Positions 35,841 to 44,853 are shown, counted from the first letter of the stretch. The stretch is 64,000 bases of DNA from Micrococcus flavus (GCF_014204815.1 NZ_JACHMC010000001.1:2356001-2420000); one strand, 5' to 3'. The notes: a model not told the origin generated them from the letters alone. Translations and numbers: made by a program.

Positions 35841-37229
35841 TTGACTGAAGGCTACGGAGACTCGGACTCCTACGACTCCGGCCGCGGGGCGGAGCGGTTC
35901 CTGCCGCCGCAGGACCTGGAGGCGGAGCGCTCGGTGCTCGGCGGCATGATGCTCTCCAAGGACGCGATCGCGGACGTGGTGGAGCTGCTGCGCGGGCACG
36001 ACTTCTACCGGCCCAGCCACGAGATGATCTACGAGGCGATCATCGACCTCTACGGCCGCGGCGAGCCCGCCGACGCCGTCACCGTGGCGGACCTGCTGAA
36101 CAAGCGCCAGGAGCTGAGCCGCGTGGGCGGTCCGGCCGTGCTGCACGAGCTCATCCAGTCGGTCCCCACGGCTGCCAACGCCGGGTTCTACGCCGCGATC
36201 GTGGCGGAGAAGGCCGTGCTGCGGCGCCTGGTGACCGCCGGCACCAAGATCACCCAGCTCGGCTACCAGGGCGACGGCGAGGTCGAGGAGATCGTCAACG
36301 AGGCGCAGTCCGAGATCTACAAGGTCGCGGAGAACCGCCAGTCCGAGGACTACGTCCAGCTCTCCGACATCATGGAGCACGCCGTGGACGAGATCGAGGC
36401 CGCCGGCAACCAGGGCGAGGGCCTGACGGGCGTGCCGACCGACTTCTACGACTTCGACGAGCTGACGCAGGGCCTGCACGGCGGGCAGATGATCGTGATC
36501 GCGGCGCGCCCGGCCGTGGGCAAGTCGACGCTGGCGCTGGACTTCGCGCGCGCGGCGGCGATCCACCACAACGTGGCCACCGTGTTCTTCAGCCTCGAGA
36601 TGGGCAAGAACGAGATCGCCATGAGGCTCCTGAGCGCCGAGGCGACGATCGCGCTGCAGGACCTGCGCAAGGGCACCATCCGGGACGACCAGTGGTCCAA
36701 GATCGCCGCGACCGTGGGGCGGCTGAACGAGGCGCCGTTCTTCATCGACGACTCCCCGAACATGACCATGATGGAGATCCGCGCCAAGTGCCGGCGGCTC
36801 AAGCAGAAGAACAACCTCAAGATGGTGGTGCTGGACTACCTGCAGCTCATGAGCTCGGGCAAGAAGGTGGAGTCCCGTCAGCAGGAGGTGGCCGAGTTCT
36901 CCCGTGCCCTGAAGCTGCTGGCCAAGGAGCTCGACGTGCCGGTGATCGCGCTGAGCCAGTTGAACCGTGGCAGTGAGCAGAGGACGGACAAGCGGCCCCA
37001 GGTGTCCGACCTGCGTGAGTCCGGCTCGATCGAGCAGGACGCGGACATGGTGATCCTGCTGCACCGCGAGGACGTGTACGACAAGGAGTCCCCGCGCGCC
37101 GGCGAGGCGGACCTGATCGTGGCCAAGCACCGCAACGGCCCCACGAAGACCATTGTGGTGGGGTTCCAGGGACATTACAGTCGCTTCAGTAACCTCGCAC
37201 AGGATGGTGGGGGTTCGGGCGGATTTTAG
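35841..37229 (+). CDS. dnaB: Replicative DNA helicase DnaB
   Basis: 462 residues; hexameric 5'-3' helicase of the replisome. N-terminal domain (PPQDLEAERSVLGGMMLSKDAI) and RecA-like motor: Walker A ARPAVGKSTLALD near residue 225, SLEMGKNEIAMRLL, Walker B MVVLDYLQLM, switch ALSQLNRGSEQR and DLRESGSIEQDADMV. No intein is present, in contrast to the mycobacterial gene. TTG start at 35841 with GGAAGGGA upstream; no in-frame ATG exists before the conserved domain. The accessory island begins right after its stop codon. Confidence 0.96.
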   Translation: MTEGYGDSDSYDSGRGAERFLPPQDLEAERSVLGGMMLSKDAIADVVELLRGHDFYRPSHEMIYEAIIDLYGRGEPADAVTVADLLNKRQELSRVGGPAVLHELIQSVPTAANAGFYAAIVAEKAVLRRLVTAGTKITQLGYQGDGEVEEIVNEAQSEIYKVAENRQSEDYVQLSDIMEHAVDEIEAAGNQGEGLTGVPTDFYDFDELTQGLHGGQMIVIAARPAVGKSTLALDFARAAAIHHNVATVFFSLEMGKNEIAMRLLSAEATIALQDLRKGTIRDDQWSKIAATVGRLNEAPFFIDDSPNMTMMEIRAKCRRLKQKNNLKMVVLDYLQLMSSGKKVESRQQEVAEFSRALKLLAKELDVPVIALSQLNRGSEQRTDKRPQVSDLRESGSIEQDADMVILLHREDVYDKESPRAGEADLIVAKHRNGPTKTIVVGFQGHYSRFSNLAQDGGGSGGF

Positions 37230-37272
37230 ACCGCCGGAGCAATTTTAGCCGTTTTATAATTCGGAGGCCTAC

Positions 37273-38028
37273 GTGAAGTACCTTGACGAAGAAGAGATTA
37301 TCACCATTCGCGAGAGGCTGGCCACGGGTCCTCTCGATGGACAAGACTTCGGAGCCGTTAAGGCACTGCGTCCAAACGGGTTGGCGAGTGCCGTGGATCG
37401 ACAAACGACCGGATTGGGATCAGCGTTTAAGTACACTGACGTTTTAGACGTCGCGGCCACGCTTTTCTATGGAATGGCCCTGAACCACCCATTTGAGAAT
37501 GGAAACAAGAGGACTGCGCTGGTCGTTCTACTCGTTTTCCTGCAAAGAAATCGAATCCTTTTGGTGGGTGCCAACGAGGATGAATTATATGAGATGTCGA
37601 CCCAGGTGGCTGGCCACACTTTCCAAGGGGGCACCCCCGAGACCCACGATGTAGACGAAGAGGTTGCAAAGATCAGCGCCTGGCTTAAGACACGTACGCG
37701 GGCGCTTGAGAGAGGGGATCGCAGTCTTAAGTTCAAGGAATTCAAGTCTCAGCTCGAGGGACTCGGTTGTGAATTCGAAAAGCCCAAAAACAACTTTATT
37801 AAGGTCAGAAGGTCCGTTGGTGGGGCAACCTATACGGCGAAGCTGGGCTACCCGCGCCCGGACTTCAACGTGGGAGTGGCGGATGTAAAGCGCGTCAGGG
37901 CGAATTTAAGACTTGACGAGTCACACGGTTATGATTCTGGGGCGTTCTATGAGGATGATCTTGAGGCCGTGGTTGATAAATTTGTTAACGAGCACCGACT
38001 GGTCTTGGAGAGGCTTGCGCTGACCTAA
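37273..38028 (+). CDS. Doc/Fic-family toxin-like protein with a C-terminal HicA-like domain
   Basis: 251 residues, about 48% GC against 72% around it. Residues 1-130 are Doc-type Fic: ALNHPFENGNKRTALVVLLVFLQRN holds the HPFxxGNKR catalytic motif (quoted in part: HPFENGNKRTALVV). Residues about 150-250 (FKEFKSQLEGLGCEFEKPKNN, then FIKVRR and RVRANLRLDE) look like the HicA/dsRBD-like fold of mRNA interferases, though without its usual GSHH catalytic His. No Phd antitoxin precedes it; only 43 bp separate it from dnaB. GTG start with CGGAGG; a TATAAT lies at 37255. Role as toxin, phage-defence enzyme or modified regulator is open. Confidence 0.75.
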   Translation: MKYLDEEEIITIRERLATGPLDGQDFGAVKALRPNGLASAVDRQTTGLGSAFKYTDVLDVAATLFYGMALNHPFENGNKRTALVVLLVFLQRNRILLVGANEDELYEMSTQVAGHTFQGGTPETHDVDEEVAKISAWLKTRTRALERGDRSLKFKEFKSQLEGLGCEFEKPKNNFIKVRRSVGGATYTAKLGYPRPDFNVGVADVKRVRANLRLDESHGYDSGAFYEDDLEAVVDKFVNEHRLVLERLALT

Positions 38029-38073
38029 CACGCCGAGGTTTGGCAACTGTGAGCCCTTTGATAGCGGAGGTTT

Positions 38074-38343
38074 CAAAATCTGGGCCACCACCTCTCGGGG
38101 CGTTCGATCCCTCTTCAGCTCGAGGACGTGCAGATTGCCCTCGACGTCCATTGCGAGGATGTCGATGCGGGTGCCGTATGGCGTGGGCACCTCTCGTCCG
38201 ATCACCAGCAAGGGCTCGCCCAATATCGTGGGGTCCTCGGCGAGGAACGCCTGCAACTGGGCCTCGGACGACATGCTGGTGTGAGCCAGAGGGCGCGGGG
38301 TCCCGCCATCGCCCATCCGCCACATCTTCATCTCGACGGGCAT
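38074..38343 (-). pseudogene. Truncated DUF91/PD-(D/E)xK nuclease-like gene
   Basis: The first 90 codons read MPVEMKMWRMGDGGTPRPL, then SEAQLQAFLAEDPTILGEPLLVIGREVPTPYGTRIDILAMD with VLELKRDRTPREVVAQIL. TRIDILAMD and VLELKRD form a NucS/DUF91-like nuclease D...ExK core. After VAQIL, where DYxSWV is normally found, the frame continues into unrelated AT-rich sequence that also contains the 3' end of the Doc/Fic gene. So the junction of the inserted segment is near 38073 and the 3' half of this gene is gone. Good Shine-Dalgarno TGAGGAG before the ATG. Confidence 0.75.
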
Positions 38344-38409
38344 GGTGTTTACTCCTCAATCAGCTACACGGACTCGAATTTCATCCAATGACGAGCCAGG
38401 GTGAGCCGC

Positions 38410-39399
38410 TTAGTCGTTCCCGGCCGTGGCCCACTCGTCCAGCACGTTCCCGATGTGGTCGAACGCCGCGTCGGCGAGGGCCCAGCTGTGGGCTCGGGAG
38501 AACATCGCCCGTCCCTTCCGCAACTGTGAGAGAGCCAGCTTGCGTGCGGCGAGGAGCACTGCGGGGTGTCCGAGGAGAACGCCGATGTCCTCCCACCCGT
38601 GGACGGTGGCGCTCCACACCGGGCCGGTGGTCCGGTAGGTGTTCCGAGAGAAGAGGGGGCGGAGTTCGTCGTCGATCTCCAGGGAGTCGTGGACGTTCAG
38701 GACCATGGTCTGCTCCCACTCGCCGTCCTCGGTCCGGTCCTCGTAGAGGTACAACATCTCCACGTTGTGGATGCTCAGGGTCGCGAACCGGCGGTGGTTC
38801 CGTGTGCGGTTCGTGGAGGGCCACGCGCTGAGCACCCAGCCGCGCCCTTCCGTCTCCGTGGGGAGGGGGATCACATAGTACAGGTAGCCGGCGATCGAGT
38901 CGACGGCCTCTGCGAGATGCGGGTGGGCTCGGACCGGTTCAGGGAGGCGTCCTCCGTCCGCGCCTCGTCGGGCGCGGGCCTCAACGATCCGCTGCGGGGC
39001 GATCTCCCGCTCCGCGGTCAAGGGATCGTCCCCGATCCACCTGGCTTGTTCCTCCTGGGTGACGATGAAGTCGAGGGGGGAGTCTCCGAACGGTTGGGCG
39101 AGCAGCGTGCGGTTACGAAGGCGGACGCCCGCGCGTCGCTTCTCCGTGATCATGTCCTGTTCGACCCGATCCAACTCCTCCGGAGGCACCGGGGTGAAGT
39201 TCACGGCCACGATGTCCTGCCACCGCCGGCGGTGGCTCGCGAACCGGGTGGCGGGATGGATGCTTTGGCCCACGTACTGATCCCCGTTCGAGAACTCGAG
39301 GACGTAGATCCCAGGGCCGACGCCGTCTTCGAAGATCAGCGAAGGTGCCAGCCCTGCTGGGGTCTCCCAGCGGCGGAAGGGCAACGGGGCGGAGACCAT
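38410..39399 (-). CDS. GIY-YIG nuclease domain protein (A)
   Basis: 329 residues. N-terminal GIY-YIG domain: PGIYVLEFSNGDQYVGQSIHPATRFASHRRRW (quoted in part: GIYVLEFSNGDQYVGQS) with the catalytic Arg in ATRFASH and the Glu expected near LDRVEQDMI. The rest (about 110-329) is unrecognised and contains a beta-rich block (YVIPLPTETEGRGWVLSAWPS) and HGWEDIGVLLGHPAV. Divergent from GIY-YIG protein B with 89 bp between them. Probably a defence or mobile-element nuclease; function not known. Confidence 0.75.
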   Translation of the reverse strand: MVSAPLPFRRWETPAGLAPSLIFEDGVGPGIYVLEFSNGDQYVGQSIHPATRFASHRRRWQDIVAVNFTPVPPEELDRVEQDMITEKRRAGVRLRNRTLLAQPFGDSPLDFIVTQEEQARWIGDDPLTAEREIAPQRIVEARARRGADGGRLPEPVRAHPHLAEAVDSIAGYLYYVIPLPTETEGRGWVLSAWPSTNRTRNHRRFATLSIHNVEMLYLYEDRTEDGEWEQTMVLNVHDSLEIDDELRPLFSRNTYRTTGPVWSATVHGWEDIGVLLGHPAVLLAARKLALSQLRKGRAMFSRAHSWALADAAFDHIGNVLDEWATAGND

Positions 39400-39488
39400 G
39401 GGGCCATGATGCCGCGCTGTGGCGAGCGGGGCACCCTGAGCACAGCTGTGGGGCGCTAACGCGTCCGGATGTTCGCCATCATGGAGCC

Positions 39489-40490
39489 ATGACGTACGAA
39501 CTGACGCCGGCGCGCCTGGAGGCGACCGTTCAGGACGCGGTGCGCACTCTGGGCCGCGGGCCGGTGTTCGAGCTGCATCTCTTCGGAGACGTTGGCCCGG
39601 AGTGGGGCGTGACCGGTTGGTCGGAGGAGGGCGGCCCTGTCCCGGACGCCCCAGGCCTCTACGCCGTGTACGCGAAGGACGTGTCCCGTGTGCGTCGAGA
39701 GATCGGCCCGGAGGTGCCGGTGGGGGAGGCCGGCCTGCTGTACGTCGGCAAGGCCGAGCGGAGCCTGGCCGCCCGGGACGTGCGGCAGCATTTCGGCACG
39801 GGCAAGACCGGTCGGTCCACCGTGCGCAGGACGTTCGCAGCGCTGCTGGAGCACTCCGCGCTCCTCTGGCCGGTGCTGCGGGCCGGGGGCAAGCCTTCCA
39901 GCAAGAGTCCGGCGACCTTCGACCTCAGCGAGCGCTCGGAAGAAGCGCTGACCAGGTGGATGGTCGACCACCTGGTCCTTCGCGTCTGGGTGCCCGAAGT
40001 GCCCGTGGCCCTCGGTGACGTCGAGAAGCACGTGATCACGGCGTGGCGCCCGCCGCTGAACCTCACCCACGCAGGCCCCCGCCCCCACATCAAGGCGGCT
40101 CGAGCCTGGATGGTCGCACTGGCCGCTGCGCAGGACGAGGAGCAGCCGCAGGCGGACTGGGAACCCGCGACCCTCGGCGACCTCTTCCGTGTGCGCCCCG
40201 AGCAGTACGGGCTCCGTGGGAGCGTCGGGCTCTGGACCGAACTGCGGGTGCGGTTCGCGAGCGAGCCGATGCCAGCGTCGCGCGCCGAGCTGCAGGGCCT
40301 CGTGGAAAGCGCCATCGAGGAGATCCTGGCCGAGGCCATGCCCTACGACCGGGAGAGCGTGCACATGGTCCGATACAACGTGGGCGGGATGAGCCAGGGG
40401 CTCGTCCACCTGCCGTGGTGGCGGGAGACCGCCGTGCCGATGATCCTCGGCCGCTGGCAGAAGTGGGCCGATGCAAGGAGAGCTGGCTGA
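39489..40490 (+). CDS. GIY-YIG-like nuclease protein (B)
   Basis: 333 residues. PDAPGLYAVYAKDVSRV then EAGLLYVGKAERSLAARDVRQHFGTG places GLYAVYA and LLYVGKA as the GIY and YIG strands, with the conserved Arg in ARDVRQHF. EKHVITAWRPPLNL resembles the E-containing C-terminal motif of this superfamily. The C-terminal 120 residues are unassigned. ATG 39489 has CATCAT 6 bases upstream, a leaderless layout. It is followed by a gene remnant and the IS3-ISL3 nest. Confidence 0.75.
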   Translation: MTYELTPARLEATVQDAVRTLGRGPVFELHLFGDVGPEWGVTGWSEEGGPVPDAPGLYAVYAKDVSRVRREIGPEVPVGEAGLLYVGKAERSLAARDVRQHFGTGKTGRSTVRRTFAALLEHSALLWPVLRAGGKPSSKSPATFDLSERSEEALTRWMVDHLVLRVWVPEVPVALGDVEKHVITAWRPPLNLTHAGPRPHIKAARAWMVALAAAQDEEQPQADWEPATLGDLFRVRPEQYGLRGSVGLWTELRVRFASEPMPASRAELQGLVESAIEEILAEAMPYDRESVHMVRYNVGGMSQGLVHLPWWRETAVPMILGRWQKWADARRAG

Positions 40491-40590
40491 CGGGCACAGA
40501 ACTCGGCTTACAGTCGGTTCATCCCTCGGCGGCCTCGCCGCGGGCGTCACTTTGACCCTGCCCACGGAGCGGCTGTGCCCGGTGTCGTGA
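40491..40590 (+). pseudogene. Deletion remnant related to the module at 59465-60040
   Basis: The first part (CACAGAACTCGGCTTACAG, frame TELGLQSV) parallels CACAGAACCCGGCTTGCGG near 59473 (TEPGLRPV). The end reads VTLTLPTERLCPVS then stop, parallel to the C-terminus SITLTLPAERLRPAG of the gene at 59675-60040. Order and strand are the same but 45 bp replace about 530 bp. In both copies the shared sequence starts right after the stop codon of the previous gene. Confidence 0.6.
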
Positions 40591-40961
40591 GAGCGCTCGG
40601 CGCGATTCTTCGAGAAGCGTCCACGACGGTGAGCCGCCCCCTTCATTCGGTCCGGACGTTCTGTGAGTCGTCGGTTTCCATTTGATGGGTGCACTGCCGA
40701 GCGTACTCGGCTGGGGTTAGGTAGCCGAGCGAGGCGTGCCGGCGGTGGTGGTTGTACTCGTCCTTCCGGTCGCCGATGATGACCTGTGCGTGCAGCAGCG
40801 AGTAGAAGCTGTTGATGCTGAGGCACTCGTCGCGGATCCGGCTGTTGAACGACTCGACGTACCCGTTGCGCCACGGCGAGCCCGGAGGGATGTAGGACAG
40901 GCCGGTGCGGGTGCCGGCCCAGTCGGCCATCGCCTCGCTGATGAACTCCGGCCCGTTATCC

Positions 40962-42437
40962 GGCTCTTCACCGTTGAGTGTGGTGTGTCATGTCTAACCC
41001 GCCGCCGATGAGGAGCATCCGGAGGCGGTAGTTGTCCCGGTTGCGGAAGCCTCGGGCGATGCGTCGGTGGAGTTCGATGAGTCCATTGATGGCTTCAGTG
41101 CCGCCGTTGCTGGCGCCGTTGGTGTCGAAGTAGCCGAGGAACTCGCGGCGCCATCTGTTCAGGGTCTTGCCCAGCCGTGCGACCTCGGGGATCGGACACG
41201 AGGTGAAGGTGGCGAGGATCTTCTCGGCGACTGCTCGCCCGGCGGCATGAGTGCCCTGACGGTAGGCGGAGCGAACCTTCTGGGCGCACAACCACGCGAT
41301 TTCGACCTCGATGTGTTGCTCGTGAGCGGCCCAGGCCGTCTCGAGCCGATCGCGTTGCCGATCGGTGAGATTCTCCGCGCCGGCGCGCAGGACGTTGCGG
41401 ACCCGGTACAGCGGATCGCTCTTGCGGCCGCGGTGGCCGTGGATCTGCTGCTGAACCCGCCGGCGGACATCATCGACGACAGTGGTGGCCAGCTTGACCA
41501 CATGGAAGGCGTCCAGGACCGAGCGGGCGTCCTCGAGCTGGTCATCGATGGCGTTCTTGTACCCATGGAACGGGTCCAGGGTCGCCACCTCGATCCGGGC
41601 TCGGAAGGCGTCGCCGCGCTGGTCGAGCCAGTCCTTGTACACCCTGCCGGAACGGCCCGGCACCAGATCGAGCAACCGCGCCCTCGTGCGCCCGCCCTCG
41701 TCCCGGGTCAGGTCGACCATCCCGGTCAGCTCTTTGGGGCCGCGCCCGCCGTGATGGATGGGTTTGGTCGAGACGTGATGCCAGACATGCTCGTCAACCC
41801 CGAGGATCGCGACGCCCTCGAAGCGGGATGGGTCCTCGTCAGCGGCCTGCAGCAGGGGTTGGATCGAGTCCCACACTGTGCGCCATCCTGTCCCGAGCTG
41901 ACGGCGGATCCCGTTGACGGAGGCGTGCTCTCGGCGGATCTGCTCGATCGCCCACCGGCACGCCCGGGTCGTCAGCACCGCTCGCGGTGCAGCGACCTTC
42001 TCGTCCTGCTCGATGAACGAGCCGACCTCGCAGGCTGGATCTGGACACAGCCACCGGCGCTTGCGCCAGATGATCCGCACCGGTCGCCCGAACGCTGGCG
42101 CGTCGACCAGGCTGACCTCGATCCGACCGTGACCACGGGCGATCACCCCGCAGGAGCGGCATCCCATCGGCTCCGGCGCGGACTCGACCGTCACCACCAG
42201 CCGGTCGTTGTCATCCCGTTCGGCGGTGAGCACATGCAGCCCGGGCAATCCGACCAGCAGATCGCAACACGTGCAGTAGTCGCCGCGCGCACGGCAGTAC
42301 AACGTAGGCTCAGGCATGGTCGAGGTCCTTGTGATCAGGAGAGGTCAGAGTCCTCTGATCATCGAGGGCCTCGGCGCTTTCGAGCCCTCACCCCAGGCCC
42401 CGGCGCGTCACACCCCCACACTCAACGGCGAAGAGCC
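40962..42437 (-). mobile_element. ISL3-family insertion sequence, copy A
   Basis: 1,476 bp. Terminal inverted repeats GGCTCTTC(A/G)CCGTTGAGTG at both ends. Flanked by an 8-bp target duplication CGTTATCC (40954-40961 and 42438-42445) inside the IS3 orfB, the duplication length usual for ISL3. The precise restoration of the host reading frame confirms the boundaries. Confidence 0.95.
40968..42317 (-). CDS. ISL3-family transposase (copy A)
   Basis: 449 residues. N-terminal zinc-binding region (YCTCCDLL, GCRSCGVIARGHG, CPDPACEVG), then the DDE domain: ILGVDEHVWHH (Asp), VATLDPFHGYKNAI (Asp) and TNGASNGGTEAINGLIELHRR (Glu), with the CxxC-rich head typical of the family. The stop codon lies inside the terminal repeat. 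It shares about the same architecture as copy B but clearly differs in sequence, so it is a separate element type. Confidence 0.95.
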   Translation of the reverse strand: MPEPTLYCRARGDYCTCCDLLVGLPGLHVLTAERDDNDRLVVTVESAPEPMGCRSCGVIARGHGRIEVSLVDAPAFGRPVRIIWRKRRWLCPDPACEVGSFIEQDEKVAAPRAVLTTRACRWAIEQIRREHASVNGIRRQLGTGWRTVWDSIQPLLQAADEDPSRFEGVAILGVDEHVWHHVSTKPIHHGGRGPKELTGMVDLTRDEGGRTRARLLDLVPGRSGRVYKDWLDQRGDAFRARIEVATLDPFHGYKNAIDDQLEDARSVLDAFHVVKLATTVVDDVRRRVQQQIHGHRGRKSDPLYRVRNVLRAGAENLTDRQRDRLETAWAAHEQHIEVEIAWLCAQKVRSAYRQGTHAAGRAVAEKILATFTSCPIPEVARLGKTLNRWRREFLGYFDTNGASNGGTEAINGLIELHRRIARGFRNRDNYRLRMLLIGGGLDMTHHTQR

Positions 42438-43005
42438 CGTTATCCGACCTGAGCACCGCCGGGGCGCCCCGGGCGGCGACAAGGTCCTCGAGGTGGGCGG
42501 TGAGTCGGTCGGCGGTAATCGAGCGCTCCACGAGCCCGCCGATGCACTCCCGGGTGTGTTCGTCGACGATCGAGCAGATCTTGATCGGTCGTCCGTGCTT
42601 GTCGGCGTCGAACTGGAAGTCCACCGCCCACACCACGTTCGGCGCGTCCGCCGTCGGCGCGTCGACGGTCGAGGACCCGACGCGCTTGCGTCGACGCCGC
42701 TGCGGGACCCGGAGCCCTTCGTCACGCCACAGGCGTTGGATCTTCTTGTGGTTCACTACCCACCCCTCGGCGCGGGCGTCGTGATACGCCCGCCGATGCC
42801 CGTAGCGGGGATGGTCCTTCGCCCAGGCGCGCAGCCACTGCCTGAGCGCCCGATCCGGGTCCGTGACCGTGTCGCCCTTGAGCGGTCGCCGGTACGCGGA
42901 GCGGCTCAGCCCGACCAGACGGCACGCCATCCGTTCGCTCACCCGCAACTTGCGCTTGAGGTGATCGACGGCGGCGCGGCGCCTGTCCGGGCTTAGAAGT
43001 TTCCC

Positions 43006-44448
43006 GGCCCTTCACAGATGAGCATGGGTAGCGGTGTGCGCGTGGGCGTCTCGAGGGGTGTGTTGTGAGGTCTGGGTGGAGGTCGAGGCCTCCAGGATGG
43101 GTAGCGACCAAGCAACCCGATCCATGAAGGCCTCGACGTGTCTCATGCTATCTGCGCGCCCGCGTGCGCGCTCTTCGACCTGCCCGACGTCCATGTCAGG
43201 GCCGTGGAACGCGGACCACGCTCGTTCACCGTGGTGGTGGAGACTTCTCCGACGCTGGTGGGGTGCCCGTCCTGCGGGGTGCTCGCCACCGGCCACGGCC
43301 GCCGGGAGGTCGTGCTCCACGATCTGCCCTGCGCTGGGGTGCCCGTGCGGGTGGTGTGGCGCAAGCGGATCTTCAGGTGCCGGGAGGACGCCTGCGAGGT
43401 CGTGACGTTCAGTGAGGTCCACGAGCTGGCCGCGCCGCGGGCCAAGCTCACCACCCGCGCGATTGCTTGGGCGGTGACGCAGCTGCGCTGCCATGACATC
43501 GCGGTCTCCGCCCTGGCCGAGATGCTCGGGGTCGCCTGGAACACCGTCTGGGACGCCATCACTCCAGTCATCGAGGCCCAGCTGGCCGCGGAGGATCGGC
43601 TGGCCGGGGTGGACGCCCTGGGCGTGGACGAGCACGTCTGGCGCCACGTGGGCCCACCCGGCACTGGGCTGGTCACCGGGATCGTGGACCACTCCCGCGG
43701 CGAGGACGGCCGGCCCCGGGCACGACTGCTGGACCTGGTCAAGGGGCGCACGGGGGCGGCCTACGGCGACTGGCTCACCGAGCAGGGGCCGGCGTTCACG
43801 AGCGGGATCCGCACGGCGACGCTGGATCCGTTCCACGGTTACGCCAACGCCATCCGCGACGAACTCCCGGAGGCGATCACCGTTCTCGACGCCTTCCATG
43901 TGGTCAAGCTCGGCGGGCAGGTCGTGGACGAGGTGCGTCGTCGGGTGCAGCAGGACACTCTGGGCCACCGGGGCCGGGCCGGGGACCCGCTCTACGGGAT
44001 CCGCCGCACCCTGCAGATCGGCGCCGAGCACCTCACCGCCAAACAGATCACCCGGCTCAACACCAAGCTCGAGGCCGGGGACCCGCACCACGAGGTCACC
44101 CTTGCCTGGCATTGCTACCAGAAGCTGCGCGCGGTCTACCACGCCCGCCCCGAGACCGGCCGCCGGCTGGTCGCCGAGATCCTTGCCGCCTTCCCGTCCT
44201 GCCCGATCCCGGAGATCGCCCGGCTCGGGCGGACCTTACGCCGGTGGAAGGCCGCGATCCTGGCCTACTTCGACACCGCCGGGGCCTCGAACGGGCCCAC
44301 CGAGGCCGTGAACGGGGTCATCGAGACGATGCGCCGGGTCGCCCGCGGCTTCCGGAACTTCGACAACTACCGCCTACGCGCCCTGCTCGCCGCCGGCGGA
44401 CACCGGCCGTGGCGCAAGACCCCTACCCATGCTCATCTGTGAAGGGCC
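43006..44448 (+). mobile_element. ISL3-family insertion sequence, copy B
   Basis: 1,443 bp. Perfect inverted repeats of at least 26 bp beginning GGCCCTTCACAGATGAGCAT. 8-bp target duplication AGTTTCCC at 42998-43005 and 44449-44456, located at the orfA-orfB junction of the IS3 element. Opposite orientation to copy A. Perfect repeats and an unbroken transposase suggest a recent insertion. Confidence 0.96.
43138..44442 (+). CDS. ISL3-family transposase (copy B)
   Basis: 434 residues. Zinc head (CAPACALFDLP, GCPSCGVLATGHG, CREDACEVVT), then DDE residues in GVDEHVWRHVG, ATLDPFHGYANAIRDEL and TAGASNGPTEAVNGVIETMRR. GTG start with an AAGG Shine-Dalgarno. The stop codon overlaps the right terminal repeat. 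It appears intact and possibly active. Confidence 0.95.
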   Translation: MSHAICAPACALFDLPDVHVRAVERGPRSFTVVVETSPTLVGCPSCGVLATGHGRREVVLHDLPCAGVPVRVVWRKRIFRCREDACEVVTFSEVHELAAPRAKLTTRAIAWAVTQLRCHDIAVSALAEMLGVAWNTVWDAITPVIEAQLAAEDRLAGVDALGVDEHVWRHVGPPGTGLVTGIVDHSRGEDGRPRARLLDLVKGRTGAAYGDWLTEQGPAFTSGIRTATLDPFHGYANAIRDELPEAITVLDAFHVVKLGGQVVDEVRRRVQQDTLGHRGRAGDPLYGIRRTLQIGAEHLTAKQITRLNTKLEAGDPHHEVTLAWHCYQKLRAVYHARPETGRRLVAEILAAFPSCPIPEIARLGRTLRRWKAAILAYFDTAGASNGPTEAVNGVIETMRRVARGFRNFDNYRLRALLAAGGHRPWRKTPTHAHL

Positions 44449-44728
44449 AGTTTCCCTCAGCCAGCTCCTTGAGCGCGGCCTTCTCCAGCTCCGCTTCCGC
44501 GAGCAGACGCTTCAGGGTCGCGTTCTGCTTCTCCAGCTCCTTCAGGCGCTTTGCGTCGTCGGCCTTGAGGCCGCCGTACTGGTTCCGCCACCGGTAGTAC
44601 GTCTGCTCGGACACCCCGAGCTCCCGGCACACCGCCGCGACGTCCTGACCATCGGCGAGCATCCTGTCGGCCTGCCCGAGCTTACGGACGACCTGCTCGG
44701 GGGTGTGACGCTTCCTGCTGTTCGTCAT
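44449..44728 (-). pseudogene. IS3 orfA, interrupted near its 3' end by ISL3 copy B
   Basis: Reads MTNSRKRHTPEQVVRKLGQ, a helix-turn-helix (VAAVCRELGVSEQTYYRWRN) and a leucine-zipper-like segment (KRLKELEKQNATLKRLLAEAE). After ALKELAEGN the frame enters ISL3 copy B. Removing the insertion and one AGTTTCCC copy gives ...AEGNF then stop (94 residues), with orfB in the -1 frame starting LLSPDRRRAA. This is the classical IS3 frameshift arrangement. Confidence 0.88.
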
Positions 44729-44806
44729 GATCTGACCAGTCTCCCTGCCCGCGACCGCGGGCAACAGGACGACTCTCATAACGACTGGACCTATGAAACG
44801 GGGTCA

Positions 44807-44853
44807 GCCCAGCCGGTCAGGCCATCCATGAAGTAGATTTCAATGGTGAACAT
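44807..44853 (-). pseudogene. 5' remnant of a gene cut by the IS3 element
   Basis: Reading away from 44853, ATG follows a good Shine-Dalgarno (GAAGGGGA) and gives MFTIEIYFMDGLTG before running into the IS3 terminus. Nothing recognisable continues on the other side of the element. The remaining sequence 44854-44981 holds no gene that I can see. Confidence 0.35.

Larger units (their letters stand above)
40643..42997 (-). pseudogene. IS3 orfB (DDE transposase), split by an ISL3 element
   Basis: The 5' part (42446-42997) reads LSPDRRRAAVDHL, then ERMACRLVGLSRSAYRRP, the rve domain VWAVDFQFDADKHGRPIKIC with the first Asp, and ends VLRSDNG with the second Asp. The 3' part (40643-40961) continues exactly at PEFISEAMADWAGTRTGL and holds NGYVESFNSRIRDECL with the catalytic Glu. 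The fused reading shows a formerly intact transposase. Only the ISL3 insertion breaks it. Confidence 0.9.
40630..44806 (-). mobile_element. IS3-family insertion sequence interrupted by two ISL3 elements
   Basis: Imperfect terminal repeats: left TGAGCCGCCCCCTTCATTCG at 40630, right end (complement strand) TGACCCCGTTTCATAGGTCC at 44806-44787. Removing the two nested ISL3 elements and one copy of each 8-bp duplication leaves 1,242 bp, normal for the family, with overlapping orfA and orfB read on minus. No clear target duplication flanks the element, so its ends may have been rearranged. Confidence 0.8.

Noticed and set aside
37921-38073. C-terminal 50 residues of the minus-strand frame after VAQIL
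   Set aside because: They are antisense to the Doc/Fic gene and bear no resemblance to the nuclease family; they are read-through of the junction.
42316-42996. Plus-strand frame of 226 codons across the ISL3-IS3 junction
   Set aside because: Antisense to transposase orfB and spans a target duplication; no independent support.
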